Both the position numbers and the translations under genes were made by a program. From contig JAEZJQ010000092.1 of assembly GCA_023436305.1 (NCBI GenBank), positions 1 to 63,261 of the forward strand: 63,261 nucleotides of DNA. Direction: 5' to 3'. The notes below the pieces were generated by a model. It had not been told where the DNA came from. It was given only the letters and a program-made list of their open reading frames with translations, and did not search any database. This document shows, piece after piece, positions 17,892 through 26,685 of the stretch (its first letter is position 1; every line of letters begins with the position of its first letter). This stretch comes from Bacillota bacterium (GTDB lineage: Bacteria > Bacillota > UBA4882 > UBA8346).

Positions 17892-18042
17892 ATGAAATCA
17901 GCTAAACAGGTTATAGGCAAATGCCAAATCAACCCAATTTTTGGATGAAGAGTCGGTGGATGATTTAACCAATAAATGCCAGAATATATCCAAAAAGTGG
18001 GCTAAAACAGCAAAGCCGGAAGAGTTACGGAAAATTATTTGA
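17892..18042 (+). pseudogene. Small frameshifted gene of unknown function
   Basis: A GAGGGGG site precedes ATGATG. The frame from 17892 gives MKSAKQVIGKCQINPIFG and stops. A different frame gives STQFLDEESVDDLTNKCQ and continues, with many Lys/Glu residues and a WAKTAKPEELRKII end, to a stop at 18040-18042. The two halves look like one short charged protein of about 50 residues broken by a frameshift near 17920-17940. I do not recognise the family. It lies under operator 2, before the glycosyltransferase. Confidence 0.4.
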
Positions 18043-18066
18043 ATTTATAGAGGGAGATGGTTATAA

Positions 18067-19158
18067 GTGCGGATTTCGGTTATGATTGCAGTCTATAAAG
18101 AGGCGGAATTGCTGGGGGATATTATCAAAAAACTCTTGGAATGCAATTTCCAGGATAAAGAAATATTAGTTGCGGTTGATGGTGATGTTATGCCGGATAT
18201 CGAAACTGCTCTGAAACCATATCAAGAAAGAATAACTATATTTTATAACCAGGCCCGTTTAGGAAAGGTCGATTCATTAAACAGATTATGTTCTCATGCC
18301 ACTGGTAATGCGTTTTTGTTTCTGGACAATGATATTGAATTACCTGAAGATACCTATTTTTTAGATAAGTTGAATGACCAATTGATTGAATTTGATATTG
18401 TGGAAATGCCTAAAGAGGCAATAACTAAAAACTGGTTTTCCCGAATTGTTGGCTATGATTTTTTAGGCGCAGCCATCACTAGTCTCCTAACAGCCAAACT
18501 GTTCCATAAAAATCTTTTTTTAAACGGGGCGGCTTTTGCGATCAGAAGGAACGTTTTTGAAGAGTTGGGGGGATTTCCAAAAGTTGTTAATGAAGATTGG
18601 GAGTTGATGCTGAAGGCATTTGGCAAGGGAAATAGGTATGCATTTCCGACTGAATTAAAGGTCAAAAATAGTGTCCCCACAACGATTACCGAATGGATTG
18701 AACAAAGAAAACGCTGGGCGTTGGGAGCGTGTTACTGGCAAAAACAAATCTTCGATGACATAAAAAGATTGTTTAAAGGATTACCAATCATTTTAAATAT
18801 ACTAGTTTTGATGCTGATTCCGGTGATCGCCTGCTCAATACTCTGGAAATTTGCGTTTTTGGATCAGATTATCCTCTTATTTTCGATTTTGCTGAAACAG
18901 TATCTTGGTGTTAATTTAGGCGCTTTATATTTTGTTTCCTATCTGTCGGTTTTCTTACACGGAGGATTCTCAGTCATTATAGCGCTTTCCATCTCCAGCA
19001 TGGTGTTTTTTATATTCTCCCGGATTTTGAGGTTTCATTTTAATATTTTGGAGTATATACTTTATTATCTGATTTACTTCCCTGTTTTAGTATCGTTCTA
19101 TATCTTTTTCGGAATTAGCGTTACTGTTTCGCAACCCAATTTTGATTGGAAGGTATAA
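18067..19158 (+). CDS. Membrane-anchored family 2 glycosyltransferase
   Basis: A 363-residue GT-A enzyme. The nucleotide-sugar region begins SVMIAVYKEAELL and has VAVDGD and a DND metal-binding motif (FLFLDNDIEL). Acceptor-side motifs are NEDWEL and QRKRW, the (Q/R)xxRW signature of processive synthases. Hydrophobic segments at about 235-270, 285-320 and 325-355 anchor it in the membrane. The GTG start lies 7 bases after GAGGGAGATGG. The motif set resembles hyaluronan or poly-N-acetylglucosamine synthases, but the product cannot be named. It follows a TetR-type operator and is probably regulated by it. Confidence 0.85.
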   Translation: MRISVMIAVYKEAELLGDIIKKLLECNFQDKEILVAVDGDVMPDIETALKPYQERITIFYNQARLGKVDSLNRLCSHATGNAFLFLDNDIELPEDTYFLDKLNDQLIEFDIVEMPKEAITKNWFSRIVGYDFLGAAITSLLTAKLFHKNLFLNGAAFAIRRNVFEELGGFPKVVNEDWELMLKAFGKGNRYAFPTELKVKNSVPTTITEWIEQRKRWALGACYWQKQIFDDIKRLFKGLPIILNILVLMLIPVIACSILWKFAFLDQIILLFSILLKQYLGVNLGALYFVSYLSVFLHGGFSVIIALSISSMVFFIFSRILRFHFNILEYILYYLIYFPVLVSFYIFFGISVTVSQPNFDWKV

Positions 19159-19330
19159 AAAAACAAATCCAATGCTTATATGAGGATCATATTATAGCTT
19201 TTGTTGCTACTTAGTAGAAAATCCTTGTTATTTAAAGGGATCATATTTAATATCGAAAAAAGTTGACTATGATTTAATCTAATAAATTATATTAATTCTG
19301 CATATGGTGTATGAAAAGGAAGTGGTAGTG

Positions 19331-19474
19331 ATGCTTGGCTTAGCTTTAGAAGGCGGAGGCGCCAAGGGCGCTTTTCATATGGGCGCAATAAAAGCCTACT
19401 ATTATGCATGTAAATACTTATTTGGTTATGGTAAAATGCAACATCCGCCGATACTGACGCCGGTGCTGCGGTGA
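19331..19474 (+). pseudogene. Truncated patatin-like phospholipase
   Basis: An ATG with an AAGGAAGTGG site opens a 47-codon frame. Its first 22 residues, MLGLALEGGGAKGAFHMGAI and onward, carry the patatin oxyanion-hole motif GGGAKG. Similarity then stops: the GXSXG serine and the Asp-Gly motif are absent. Family members are normally 250-300 residues, so about 90 percent is missing. The 3' part overlaps a remnant on the other strand (19445-19531), placing a deletion or rearrangement junction near 19400-19450. Confidence 0.7.
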
Positions 19475-19531
19475 AGATAATACTAACACCTAAAAAAGCA
19501 ACAGTATAAAGAATGTGAGTCTGTTTTTCAT
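19445..19531 (-). pseudogene. Signal-peptide remnant related to the gene at 22223-22996
   Basis: On the minus strand an AGGAGATGGG site is followed by ATG and MKNRLTFFILLLF, then a stop. In a shifted frame the sequence continues LGVSIIFTAAPASVSA, which closely matches VIGVSIIFIAAPAPVSA, the signal peptide of the secreted protein at 22223-22996. The rest of the protein is missing. I read it as the start of a lost paralogue, joined to the patatin stub. Confidence 0.55.
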
Positions 19532-19573
19532 AATCCCATCTCCTTTAATAATTATAATTTCATTTGGATCGGG

Positions 19574-22045
19574 TTAGTTACTGAATTTATGATCGATATG
19601 GGTGTTTTCTTTGATAATCAGACGTGTATCAATTTGGGGCGGAACATTATCGCTATTTTCCGTAAAAATAATCGAAATACGGATGCTTCTTTCCTTCCAA
19701 CTTTCAGGAATCATCAAGGCCCGGGTACAAACTACGGTTTCTCCTTCGCTAATTTCACCCAAGGGAAACTCGATCTTATTAAAGAAACTCTCTTCATCGT
19801 TCCGAAGTACCGCTTTGGTACCGTACATCGGTCCCTTTCCATTATTTTCAACCATAACCGAGAGAAAAAGCGGTTCTCCCGGTGCAATAACGGAATTAAA
19901 GACAACTTTAGCCGAGGGTTTCAGAGTGAAAGGGGAGATCTCGGTTCCGGTAAGATAGGAATTCCGGTTATGAGAAAGAGAAACGGAATTAGTAAATCGC
20001 GTTAAGACTGAATTATCGAAAATACAGGCTTCAAAAGGGCCTTCCGGCTGATCCGGAAAGGGGTAGGTAAAGAGTCCCTTCACGAAGGCACATTTTGAAT
20101 TTGCCATGCTGGAACCGTTCAAAGTGCCGTTAGTAGTCTGAAAAACAAAAGTCTGATCCAAAAAGAATGTTGCCCGGGCATACCGTCTGTTTTGGGAAAG
20201 ATCCTGGAAACTGAGGGTTCCATCTGTGCTTCCGGAAACCAGCAATTTCCCGTCGTTACTGATGACGACGGAACTTACAATATTGGAATGATCATATAAT
20301 GTTTTGATCAGGCTGCCCTTTTCCAGATCCCAAAGCTTGATGGTTGTATCAAAACTTCCTGAAGCCAGGACTTTTCCGGAAGGATTGATTGCCAGCGATA
20401 AAACCCAACCCATATGGCCTGATAAGGTCCTTTCCAGTGTTCCCTCCTCAAGGTTCCATATTTTGATGGTCTTATCATAACTTCCGGAAACCAGGGTCTT
20501 ATCATCGGAACTAATGACCAGCGAGGTAATTGTCATCGTATGCCCTTTCAAGGTCTTTATCAGAGTTCCAAGCTTTAGGTCCCATAGTTTTACGTTTGCA
20601 TCGCTACCCCCGGATGCTAAAATATCCCCATTGGCGCTTATTGCCAGCGAATAAACCGGACTATGGCCTTCCAGAGTTTTTACAAGAATTCCTGTTTTCA
20701 AATCCCACAATTTTAACGTGGTATCATCACTTCCGGAAACCAGGGTCTTCCCATCGGGACTTATCGTTAGCGCATTTATGGCAGCGGTATGGGCTTTTAC
20801 AGTATAAAGGAGAGTCCCATGTTCCAAACTCCATACTTTTACGGTGCAGTCTTCACCACCGGAAGCCAAGGTCTTCCCATCCGGGCTTACGAATACACTT
20901 AAAATCCGGCTCGAGTGACCCGCCAGTGTTTTAATGAGCATTCCTGCTTTCAGATCCCAAACTTTAATGGTTTGATCATCCCCGCCGGACACCAGGATCT
21001 TTCCGCCGGAAGTTATTGCATTGGCTAAAATGGAGCATACAGGGGTATGCAGGGTTTTATTCAAGCTTCCGTTTTCAATACACCATAGTTTAATGGTTCG
21101 ATCATAACTTCCGGAAGCCAGAGTCTTCCCATCAGGGCTCATGGCGACGGATATAACCCAACCCTCATGGCCGGACATGCTCCTCAGGATTTCTCCCTTT
21201 TCCATATCCCAGATTTTAATGGTTCGGTCATAACTTCCGGAAACCAAAGTCTTGCCATCGGAACTGATGGATAACGAGCCAATGGCATAAGTATGTCCGG
21301 TTAAGGTCTGAAGGATGGTTCCATCCTTCATATTCCACAGTTTAATTGTGTTATCGGCGCTCCCGGAAACAAGGATTTTTCCCGAAGGACTGATAGCCAG
21401 GCAATTTACTGAGGAAACATGGCCTTCCAGGGTTCTGATAAGGGTTCCATTTCCAAGATTCCACAGTTTTATAGTGTTATCAGCACTTCCAGAAGCCAGG
21501 ATTTTACCTGAAGGGCTGATAGTCAGGGAATTTACCGGTGAAACATGTCCAGCCAAGTTTCGAATGAGCGTCCCGGTTTTAAGATTCCATACTTTGATGG
21601 TTCGATCATAGCCCCCGGAAGCCAAAATCTTCCCACGGGGATCAATGACTACCGATTGGACCGGGCCGGTATGGCCGGGTAGAGTCATCATCAGAGTTTC
21701 AGTGTTAAGATCCCATATTTTGACGGTTTGATCATCACTTCCCGAAACCAGGCGCTTTCCATCAGGACTAGTAAATACAGTATTGACGGAACCGGTATGC
21801 CCGGATAGGGTATTAATAAGTATCCCTGTTTTGATATCCCAGAGTTTGATGGTCCTGTCAAAGCTACCGGAGGCCAGTATTTTGCCATCCGGGCTGATGG
21901 CCACCGAGTTAACCGGTTCGGCATGTCCCTTTTGAACTTGGAATGTTAACTCCGGTTCCGGCATTTGTGACGCGATAATCAGGCCTGTCATTCGTAACAC
22001 TAAAAGGATGAGTGATATAAATAATACTGCTTTATAACCTCTCAT
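19574..22045 (-). CDS. Exported WD40-repeat protein with 14 repeats
   Basis: An 823-residue protein. A hydrophobic N-terminus (AVLFISLILLVLRMTGLIIA, about 5-24) acts as signal peptide or anchor. Fourteen consecutive repeats of about 42 residues follow (about 35-620), most with GH...V..L.ISPDGK.LASGS.D.TIK.WD. Fourteen repeats fit two seven-bladed propellers. Repeats 8 and 11 are less regular. After a linker, the C-terminal region (about 690-800) looks like a CARDB-type immunoglobulin-like domain (FLSVMVENNGKGPM). Repeat-rich scaffolds of this kind usually mediate protein contacts; no enzyme motif is seen. A GCAGGTGG site precedes the start. Its neighbours are other secreted proteins. Confidence 0.88.
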   Translation of the reverse strand: MRGYKAVLFISLILLVLRMTGLIIASQMPEPELTFQVQKGHAEPVNSVAISPDGKILASGSFDRTIKLWDIKTGILINTLSGHTGSVNTVFTSPDGKRLVSGSDDQTVKIWDLNTETLMMTLPGHTGPVQSVVIDPRGKILASGGYDRTIKVWNLKTGTLIRNLAGHVSPVNSLTISPSGKILASGSADNTIKLWNLGNGTLIRTLEGHVSSVNCLAISPSGKILVSGSADNTIKLWNMKDGTILQTLTGHTYAIGSLSISSDGKTLVSGSYDRTIKIWDMEKGEILRSMSGHEGWVISVAMSPDGKTLASGSYDRTIKLWCIENGSLNKTLHTPVCSILANAITSGGKILVSGGDDQTIKVWDLKAGMLIKTLAGHSSRILSVFVSPDGKTLASGGEDCTVKVWSLEHGTLLYTVKAHTAAINALTISPDGKTLVSGSDDTTLKLWDLKTGILVKTLEGHSPVYSLAISANGDILASGGSDANVKLWDLKLGTLIKTLKGHTMTITSLVISSDDKTLVSGSYDKTIKIWNLEEGTLERTLSGHMGWVLSLAINPSGKVLASGSFDTTIKLWDLEKGSLIKTLYDHSNIVSSVVISNDGKLLVSGSTDGTLSFQDLSQNRRYARATFFLDQTFVFQTTNGTLNGSSMANSKCAFVKGLFTYPFPDQPEGPFEACIFDNSVLTRFTNSVSLSHNRNSYLTGTEISPFTLKPSAKVVFNSVIAPGEPLFLSVMVENNGKGPMYGTKAVLRNDEESFFNKIEFPLGEISEGETVVCTRALMIPESWKERSIRISIIFTENSDNVPPQIDTRLIIKENTHIDHKFSN
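20200..21950 (-). repeat. About 126-bp tandem repeat array encoding the WD40 blades
   Basis: The WD40 region is a DNA-level array of about 14 units of roughly 126 bp. Short blocks such as CCAGGGTCTT, CCATCGGG and CTTCCGGA recur at the unit period. Units are clearly related but diverged, so unit number could change by recombination. Confidence 0.7.
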
Positions 22046-22222
22046 ATTTCCACCTGCCGTTTTATCTCAGATTCAATAAAATGAAACCGGGGGAGAACAT
22101 ATATTCGCCGCCCGGTGATGAATCCTTATTGATTCCTCTTGAGGCTCACTTCCTTCAGATTATTGTCAAAATTGTCGTTAAGCCGGGAAGAGGAGATGTA
22201 ACGCACCTCCGCACGCTGGAAA

Positions 22223-22996
22223 TTACTGTTGTGGTGTTTCTGTTGATATTGGAACGAATTGTCCAACGTACTCGATAATGTTTTTAGGATCCGAGTCCAG
22301 CCAGATTTTAGCCCGGTAAATTATGTTCTTTGCTTGGGCGTTGACCGGAATGGAAGGGAAGGTTATACTTTGACCCAGTTTTAAGGGAATATTCGTTTTT
22401 TGAACAATCCAGGGTATTTTGTTTAAAGCTTCATTTGTCCAGAGCAGCTCAGGAAGGGTATAAACAGTATTTGTAGTTCCAACTTGAATAATCCCGATGG
22501 TTTCAGGTCCACCATCTTTCGGGGTGTTGGCGAAGGTCACATCCGCCAGATCGGGCGCAGTCAATTTAAAATCATGGGAAAGCGCGGCACCTACTATCGG
22601 ACCGGCGACTCCGTCATAACTCCACCTGGGGAGATATTTATTGGTGATGTTTCCTGCGGAATTTTCTATACTCAGACAAGTATCCGCATATTGACAGTTG
22701 TTTACGGTTCCATTATACCAACGAAGTGTTGTAGTATTTGTGCTGGAGTCATAACCATAACTGAAGCTTTGAAATGGACCACCCCACCAATTGGATATCA
22801 AGGCATTACCATCCAGAAATACTTCCAGGTCATTGGCGACCCGTCCTGTGCCATTGTGCTCGTGTACGTTCATCTGGTCTCTGCCAATCCAAACATACGC
22901 CGATACCGGTGCCGGCGCAGCGATAAAGATAATACTTACACCGATAACAACGAGCAGAGCAAAAAGGACTACCGCTTTTTGAGTAATTTTCACCAT
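22223..22996 (-). CDS. Secreted protein of unknown function
   Basis: A 257-residue protein with a signal peptide (hydrophobic core VLFALLVVIGVSIIFIAA, cleavage probably after VSA near residue 34). The mature part is rich in aromatic residues, Asn and Thr (WWGGPFQSF, NTTTLRWYNG, a Cys pair in NNCQYADTC), which suggests a beta-rich extracellular domain. I do not recognise a family. Start chosen at the ATG 8 bases after AAAGGAG; an ATG 6 bases earlier would touch that site. A remnant with the same signal peptide lies at 19445-19531, so it was probably once a two-member family. Carbohydrate binding is possible from context only. Confidence 0.75.
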   Translation of the reverse strand: MVKITQKAVVLFALLVVIGVSIIFIAAPAPVSAYVWIGRDQMNVHEHNGTGRVANDLEVFLDGNALISNWWGGPFQSFSYGYDSSTNTTTLRWYNGTVNNCQYADTCLSIENSAGNITNKYLPRWSYDGVAGPIVGAALSHDFKLTAPDLADVTFANTPKDGGPETIGIIQVGTTNTVYTLPELLWTNEALNKIPWIVQKTNIPLKLGQSITFPSIPVNAQAKNIIYRAKIWLDSDPKNIIEYVGQFVPISTETPQQ

Positions 22997-23321
22997 GAAC
23001 ATCTCCTTTATATTGATATAATTATAAATTTAATGCAAATAAAGATTAACATAATTTATTGGATAAGTCAATGGAAGATAATTGTTGCAAATAAATTTAT
23101 TAAAATAACAAGTAATAAAATGGATTTATACAGAATATTTAACGTACATTTTACAGCCTTAAGACGGAGGTAGCGGTAAAAATTTGCTTATTATTTTAGG
23201 AAACTCCACCATATAAATGAATACGGATTGGTGATTTTGCGGTATTTATGAAAGCTTATTATGTTTCCAAGCAATTGCCGCCCGGTATTACGCTGAAATT
23301 CCTACCAAACGCCGCCTGGAA

Positions 23322-23663
23322 GTGTTTGACGAAATATTTTCACCGGATTTTTTATGTTACTCCACTGATGGGACCACCACCAATCTAGAGCAGTATAAAG
23401 TGGCGGTTAATATTTCTCATTTGGCGTTTGCCGATTTGCAAGTTGCCATCCAGGATCAACTGGCTGTCGGAGATAAAGTAGTTACCCGCTGGGTGACCAC
23501 CGGAACTCATACCGGAAATTTTTTAGGGATACCGCCCACGGGAAAGCAATTAACCATTTCCGCCATTCATATTCATCAATTAAAAGATCAACGGATTACC
23601 AGTCTATGGGAAGCCATCAATTTACATCTGGTCTTATTTCAACTGGGACTTTTTCCGAAATAG
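23322..23663 (+). CDS. SnoaL-like/ester cyclase family protein, N-terminus uncertain
   Basis: The frame from a GTG at 23322 encodes 113 residues typical of SnoaL-type polyketide/ester cyclases: EIFSPDF near the start, then VGDKVVTRWVTTGTHTGNFL, GIPPTGK and ISAIHIHQLKDQRI. Upstream codons in the same frame (ARYYAEIPTKRRLEVFDEIF) continue the expected first helix, but there is no ATG before a stop at 23232. An ATG at 23250 is in another frame. The gene therefore looks 5'-frameshifted or truncated. These small alpha+beta barrels have varied substrates, so no reaction is assigned. Confidence 0.55.
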   Translation: MFDEIFSPDFLCYSTDGTTTNLEQYKVAVNISHLAFADLQVAIQDQLAVGDKVVTRWVTTGTHTGNFLGIPPTGKQLTISAIHIHQLKDQRITSLWEAINLHLVLFQLGLFPK

Positions 23664-23723
23664 GATGGGAAGCGAAGCCCAAGCCTTATTTTTTTGTAAT
23701 ATGATGACGAGTAATGAAATAAC

Positions 23724-23760
23724 AATCCCCGCCGGGAGCATTCGGTTTCCGGTGGGGATT
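23724..23760. terminator. Intrinsic terminator-like hairpin
   Basis: A 12-bp stem with one mismatch (AATCCCCGCCGG at 23724-23735, partner at 23749-23760) follows the SnoaL-like gene. Its outer arm resembles the hairpin at 24750-24800. Confidence 0.5.
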
Positions 23761-23981
23761 ATTTATTAATATTAACGCTAAAAAACGCGAATAAAACTGA
23801 ATGGACTTTCTATTCGCGTTCATTAGCGTAACTAACCAACTTACAGAAATAAAAACAAATACGGCCAAATTGTTTATGTCAATTGTAAAATCATTCACTT
23901 TTGTAAAATCATGTTTTAGAGAGGTCAGGTACATATCTATTGATTATTAATAAGCGGCTGACCATTCACTTGGGATACCAG

Positions 23982-24650
23982 TCAATTACTGATTTTTATA
24001 AAAACCGGAACGCTCGGAGATTGTCCGGTAGAGTAAGACAGGCCAGTGGTGGTGGGAATTCCGGTCGTGGAATTGATATTATATACAGAAACCGTATTAG
24101 CAACGCCATCTGTCATAAAAAGAAACTTACCAGTCGGATCGATACCTACGGTAGGTTTATTGCCAAAGCTGAAAGGAGAACCATTCATCGCCGTAAGCTC
24201 TCCGGTATTAGGATTAATCGTAAAACCGCAAAAATCATTATCGAAAAAATCATTTACATATAAAAATTTACCGGTAGGGTCAATAACTATACCCCAAGGG
24301 TAATTGGTACCGGTTGATCCGGTGGTATAAACATTGATATAGGATAACTGCTGGCTGTCTGTATTAATTTGATAAGCAGCCACACCAAAAGTGGTATTGC
24401 AATGGACAGCGTATAGGTAATTCCCCGTGGGGTGAATAGTAACGTTATCGAGCCAGTCTAATGAGTCAAATGTACCAACGGTTACCTCCGTCAATGCGCC
24501 GGTAGTAGAATTAATATTGTAAACAATGATATGTTGATCCCAGTATTTTAAGATATATAGAAATTTACCGGTTGGATCGACAACCGCCGAACAAGGGTAT
24601 GCATTGAATGCCGGATAGGTTTCATTGGTGATTGAGTAGGTATCAATCGA
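23982..24650 (-). pseudogene. 5'-truncated beta-propeller (lactonase/YVTN-like) protein
   Basis: The minus-strand frame holds repeated propeller motifs: VVDPTGKFLYI, TIHPTGNYLYAV, IDPTGKFLYVND and GIDPTGKFLFMTD, each about 50 residues apart and each followed by Asn/Thr-rich turns such as NINSTTGAL. This is the 6-phosphogluconolactonase-like/YVTN propeller pattern. The frame is open from about 24650, just after a stop, to the stop at 23982, with no ATG or GTG near its beginning; a TTG at 24494 is a poor start. About four blades remain of the usual seven. A hairpin element at 24653-24712 abuts the 5' end, so that end was probably lost by rearrangement. Confidence 0.6.
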
Positions 24651-24652
24651 AC

Positions 24653-24712
24653 TTTATCGGTAGATTATTTTCTGATTATTAGCAATCAGAAAACTATTTT
24701 CTGACCGATAAA
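24653..24712. repeat. Imperfect inverted-repeat element
   Basis: TTTATCGGT at 24653-24661 pairs with ACCGATAAA at 24704-24712, and an inner TTTTCTGATT pairs with AATCAGAAAA. The roughly 60-bp hairpin lies exactly where the beta-propeller reading frame loses its start. It may be the end of a vanished insertion or a small hairpin element. Confidence 0.45.
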
Positions 24713-24749
24713 TTTTTACACAATAAATGTTTTTTGATAAAACCATTGG

Positions 24750-24800
24750 AAAACAAAATCCCCACCGGTACTTTTGATTTTCCGGTGGGGATTTTGTTTT
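24750..24800. terminator. Strong bidirectional terminator
   Basis: A perfect 19-bp stem (24750-24768 with 24782-24800) has a GC-rich core (CCCCACCGG) and A/T-rich outer arms giving T runs on both strands. It ends the minus-strand gene at 24833. Confidence 0.8.
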
Positions 24801-24832
24801 AATCATGAAATATAGATATTCCGGGCCTCGTT

Positions 24833-26308
24833 TTACGGCTCAACACCCCATTGTAACGTCCCGGATACATACCCGGTCACTTGGGTCCAGTCCAGATAAG
24901 TGGTTGCAGTGGTATTAAAGCTGTAGTCATTGGTTTGGGTATAGTTGCTCCAGTCACTCTTGGCCAATCTGGCCTGAATGGTAGTGCTATCAGCCGCCGC
25001 CAGGCTGCCGGCGGCACTTGTGAAACCTATTTCCACATAGGTATCGGCGCCGGTTTTGGCGGTATCCATCGTAACAAAAGCGCCGGTTACATTGGCGCTG
25101 CCCAATGGTGAATAGTCACAATAGAAATTCTGAGGTTTGGCGCCATCCACCGTATAATAATACCTAAGCTTGACACCGGACAGGTTAATAGCGCTGACGC
25201 TGGTGTTGACCAATTGGATATTCAGATAAATCTGGTTAGAGGTGGCGGCGGTACTTTGATTATAAAATTGGACCTTGATATTTCCTGTTACGGGTGTGGG
25301 AGTTGTAGTACTGTCAAGGGTTTTAAACGACTTGACCTCGCCATCGGGGTAGAAGGTGCTTCCTGATTGCACTATCGCCTGGAACATATAAGTGGTAGCT
25401 GGCTTAAGATTGTTAATATTCGTTGTCAATGAATAACTCGTTCCATACGTAGTTGTAACGGTACCTGCAGTAATCTTATTTGCAGGATCACTTTCCTCCC
25501 AGTATATCAAGGCCATCTCTATATTATTGGTGTAAAGCGGATATCCATTGGGAATAGCCAAATGTTGGATGGCTGTCCCGCTCAAAGTAGCCGTGGTTGT
25601 GGTTATATTGGTTGCTTCCCCGGTTACGACCTCGTAAATGTAAAAAGTATCCAAAATAGGGGATGGTGTCGGTGAAATGGTTGGTGTTGGCGTTGATGTC
25701 CCCCCTATCGTTGGTGTCGGTGGGGGCGGGGTTGTCGTATCGCTCAAGTCAAACCGGAACCAGTCAAAATCAGCGATGGATGCTCCGCCTTTAAAAACCA
25801 GATATACAGTTAAAACAAAACCAGTACCGGTCATGGATCCGGTAAATTGAAAAGTTTGTTGGGCGAAATTCGGCGCATAACCTCCGGTACCGGTTAAGGT
25901 CATGGTTCCCAATAATGTACCGGTGGGACTGCCGTTCCGGAATTCGATTTGTTTCCCCGCATTTTCGGCGGATACGGCTACATTCGTGGTAAAAAATCTC
26001 GGCGGTACGTGACCGCATCCAACATAGAGACTGATAGAAACCCAGTCTCCATCATCACAGGAACTGATATAAGTTCCGTTATTCATGATTCCGGAAGTGT
26101 TACTACAGTTTTCCGCTTCGACAAATAGCGGCCGTCCTGTTTCACAAGGGGAAGGCATTGACGATGGGGTCCGGGTCGGGGTTGCCGTAGGAGCTGAATT
26201 TTCCGCAAGAATAACGTTATCGGTATTGGGAGTAACAAGGATTGGCGCTAACATCGGTGCTAAAAACAACACAACAACGAATATAAGTATTTTGAAATCT
26301 TTCACCAT
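24833..26308 (-). CDS. Secreted multi-CBM protein (CBM6-Fn3-CBM3) without catalytic domain
   Basis: A 491-residue exported protein. The signal peptide (FKILIFVVVLFLAPMLA) is followed by a CBM6-like domain (about 55-190; FVEAENCS, DDGDWVSI, ADFDWFRF), a Pro/Thr linker, an Fn3-like domain (about 225-335; TTTATLSG, LKPATTYMFQA), another short linker, and a CBM3 (about 345-490; VQFYNQSTAATSNQIYLN, YYYTVDG, AKSDWSNYTQTNDYSF). No glycosidase or esterase motif is present. CBM3 binds crystalline cellulose; CBM6 binds varied beta-glucans or xylans. Start set at the ATG after AAAGGGGG and before GTGAAA, an arrangement shared with the gene at 22223. Likely a targeting or substrate-adhesion factor. Confidence 0.82.
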   Translation of the reverse strand: MVKDFKILIFVVVLFLAPMLAPILVTPNTDNVILAENSAPTATPTRTPSSMPSPCETGRPLFVEAENCSNTSGIMNNGTYISSCDDGDWVSISLYVGCGHVPPRFFTTNVAVSAENAGKQIEFRNGSPTGTLLGTMTLTGTGGYAPNFAQQTFQFTGSMTGTGFVLTVYLVFKGGASIADFDWFRFDLSDTTTPPPPTPTIGGTSTPTPTISPTPSPILDTFYIYEVVTGEATNITTTTATLSGTAIQHLAIPNGYPLYTNNIEMALIYWEESDPANKITAGTVTTTYGTSYSLTTNINNLKPATTYMFQAIVQSGSTFYPDGEVKSFKTLDSTTTPTPVTGNIKVQFYNQSTAATSNQIYLNIQLVNTSVSAINLSGVKLRYYYTVDGAKPQNFYCDYSPLGSANVTGAFVTMDTAKTGADTYVEIGFTSAAGSLAAADSTTIQARLAKSDWSNYTQTNDYSFNTTATTYLDWTQVTGYVSGTLQWGVEP

Positions 26309-26685
26309 GAATATTATCCCCCTTTTCATTCTCATTGTTTCTTCTCCCATGACGGTTTTTTATAAAAATAGGGTATAAATTCATCACCTCCTTTTTCCCT
26401 AAACTTGAATAATTGGAATATTTGTGATCTTATTTTATTACTTTTCAACTCAAAAAACAATATTAATAATTTTAAAAAACTGAATAATTGAGCGCTTAAT
26501 TAAGGGATTCCGTCTGTTTGTTATGTTGCTCCCGATTCATACCAAACTGAATATCGTGAAAGTTATTTTTTCAAAGGAGTGGAATTCATTTCTATTTTAC
26601 GGTAGAATTACTTATAGAATGTTTTTCAATTCGATATGTCGATTGTACTGTATTAAACGATACCGAATATGTTAAGGAGACCTTC
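26309..26685. other. Divergent intergenic region
   Basis: AT-rich sequence between the minus-strand CBM protein and the plus-strand NYN gene should hold both promoters. An AAAGGAGGTG ribosome-binding-like motif occurs near 26385-26395 on the minus strand without a matching long frame. Nothing else is recognised. Confidence 0.4.

Noticed and set aside
20200..21950. Regular repeats resembling a CRISPR array
   Set aside because: The period is about 126 bp with continuous coding similarity; these are WD40 repeats.
22484..23173. Plus-strand open frame of 229 codons
   Set aside because: It is antisense to the secreted protein gene at 22223-22996, which has a signal peptide and a good ribosome binding site; the plus-strand product has no sensible features.
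23686..23934. Minus-strand open frame with a hydrophobic segment
   Set aside because: It overlaps a terminator hairpin, lacks a ribosome binding site, and its composition looks like translated AT-rich spacer.
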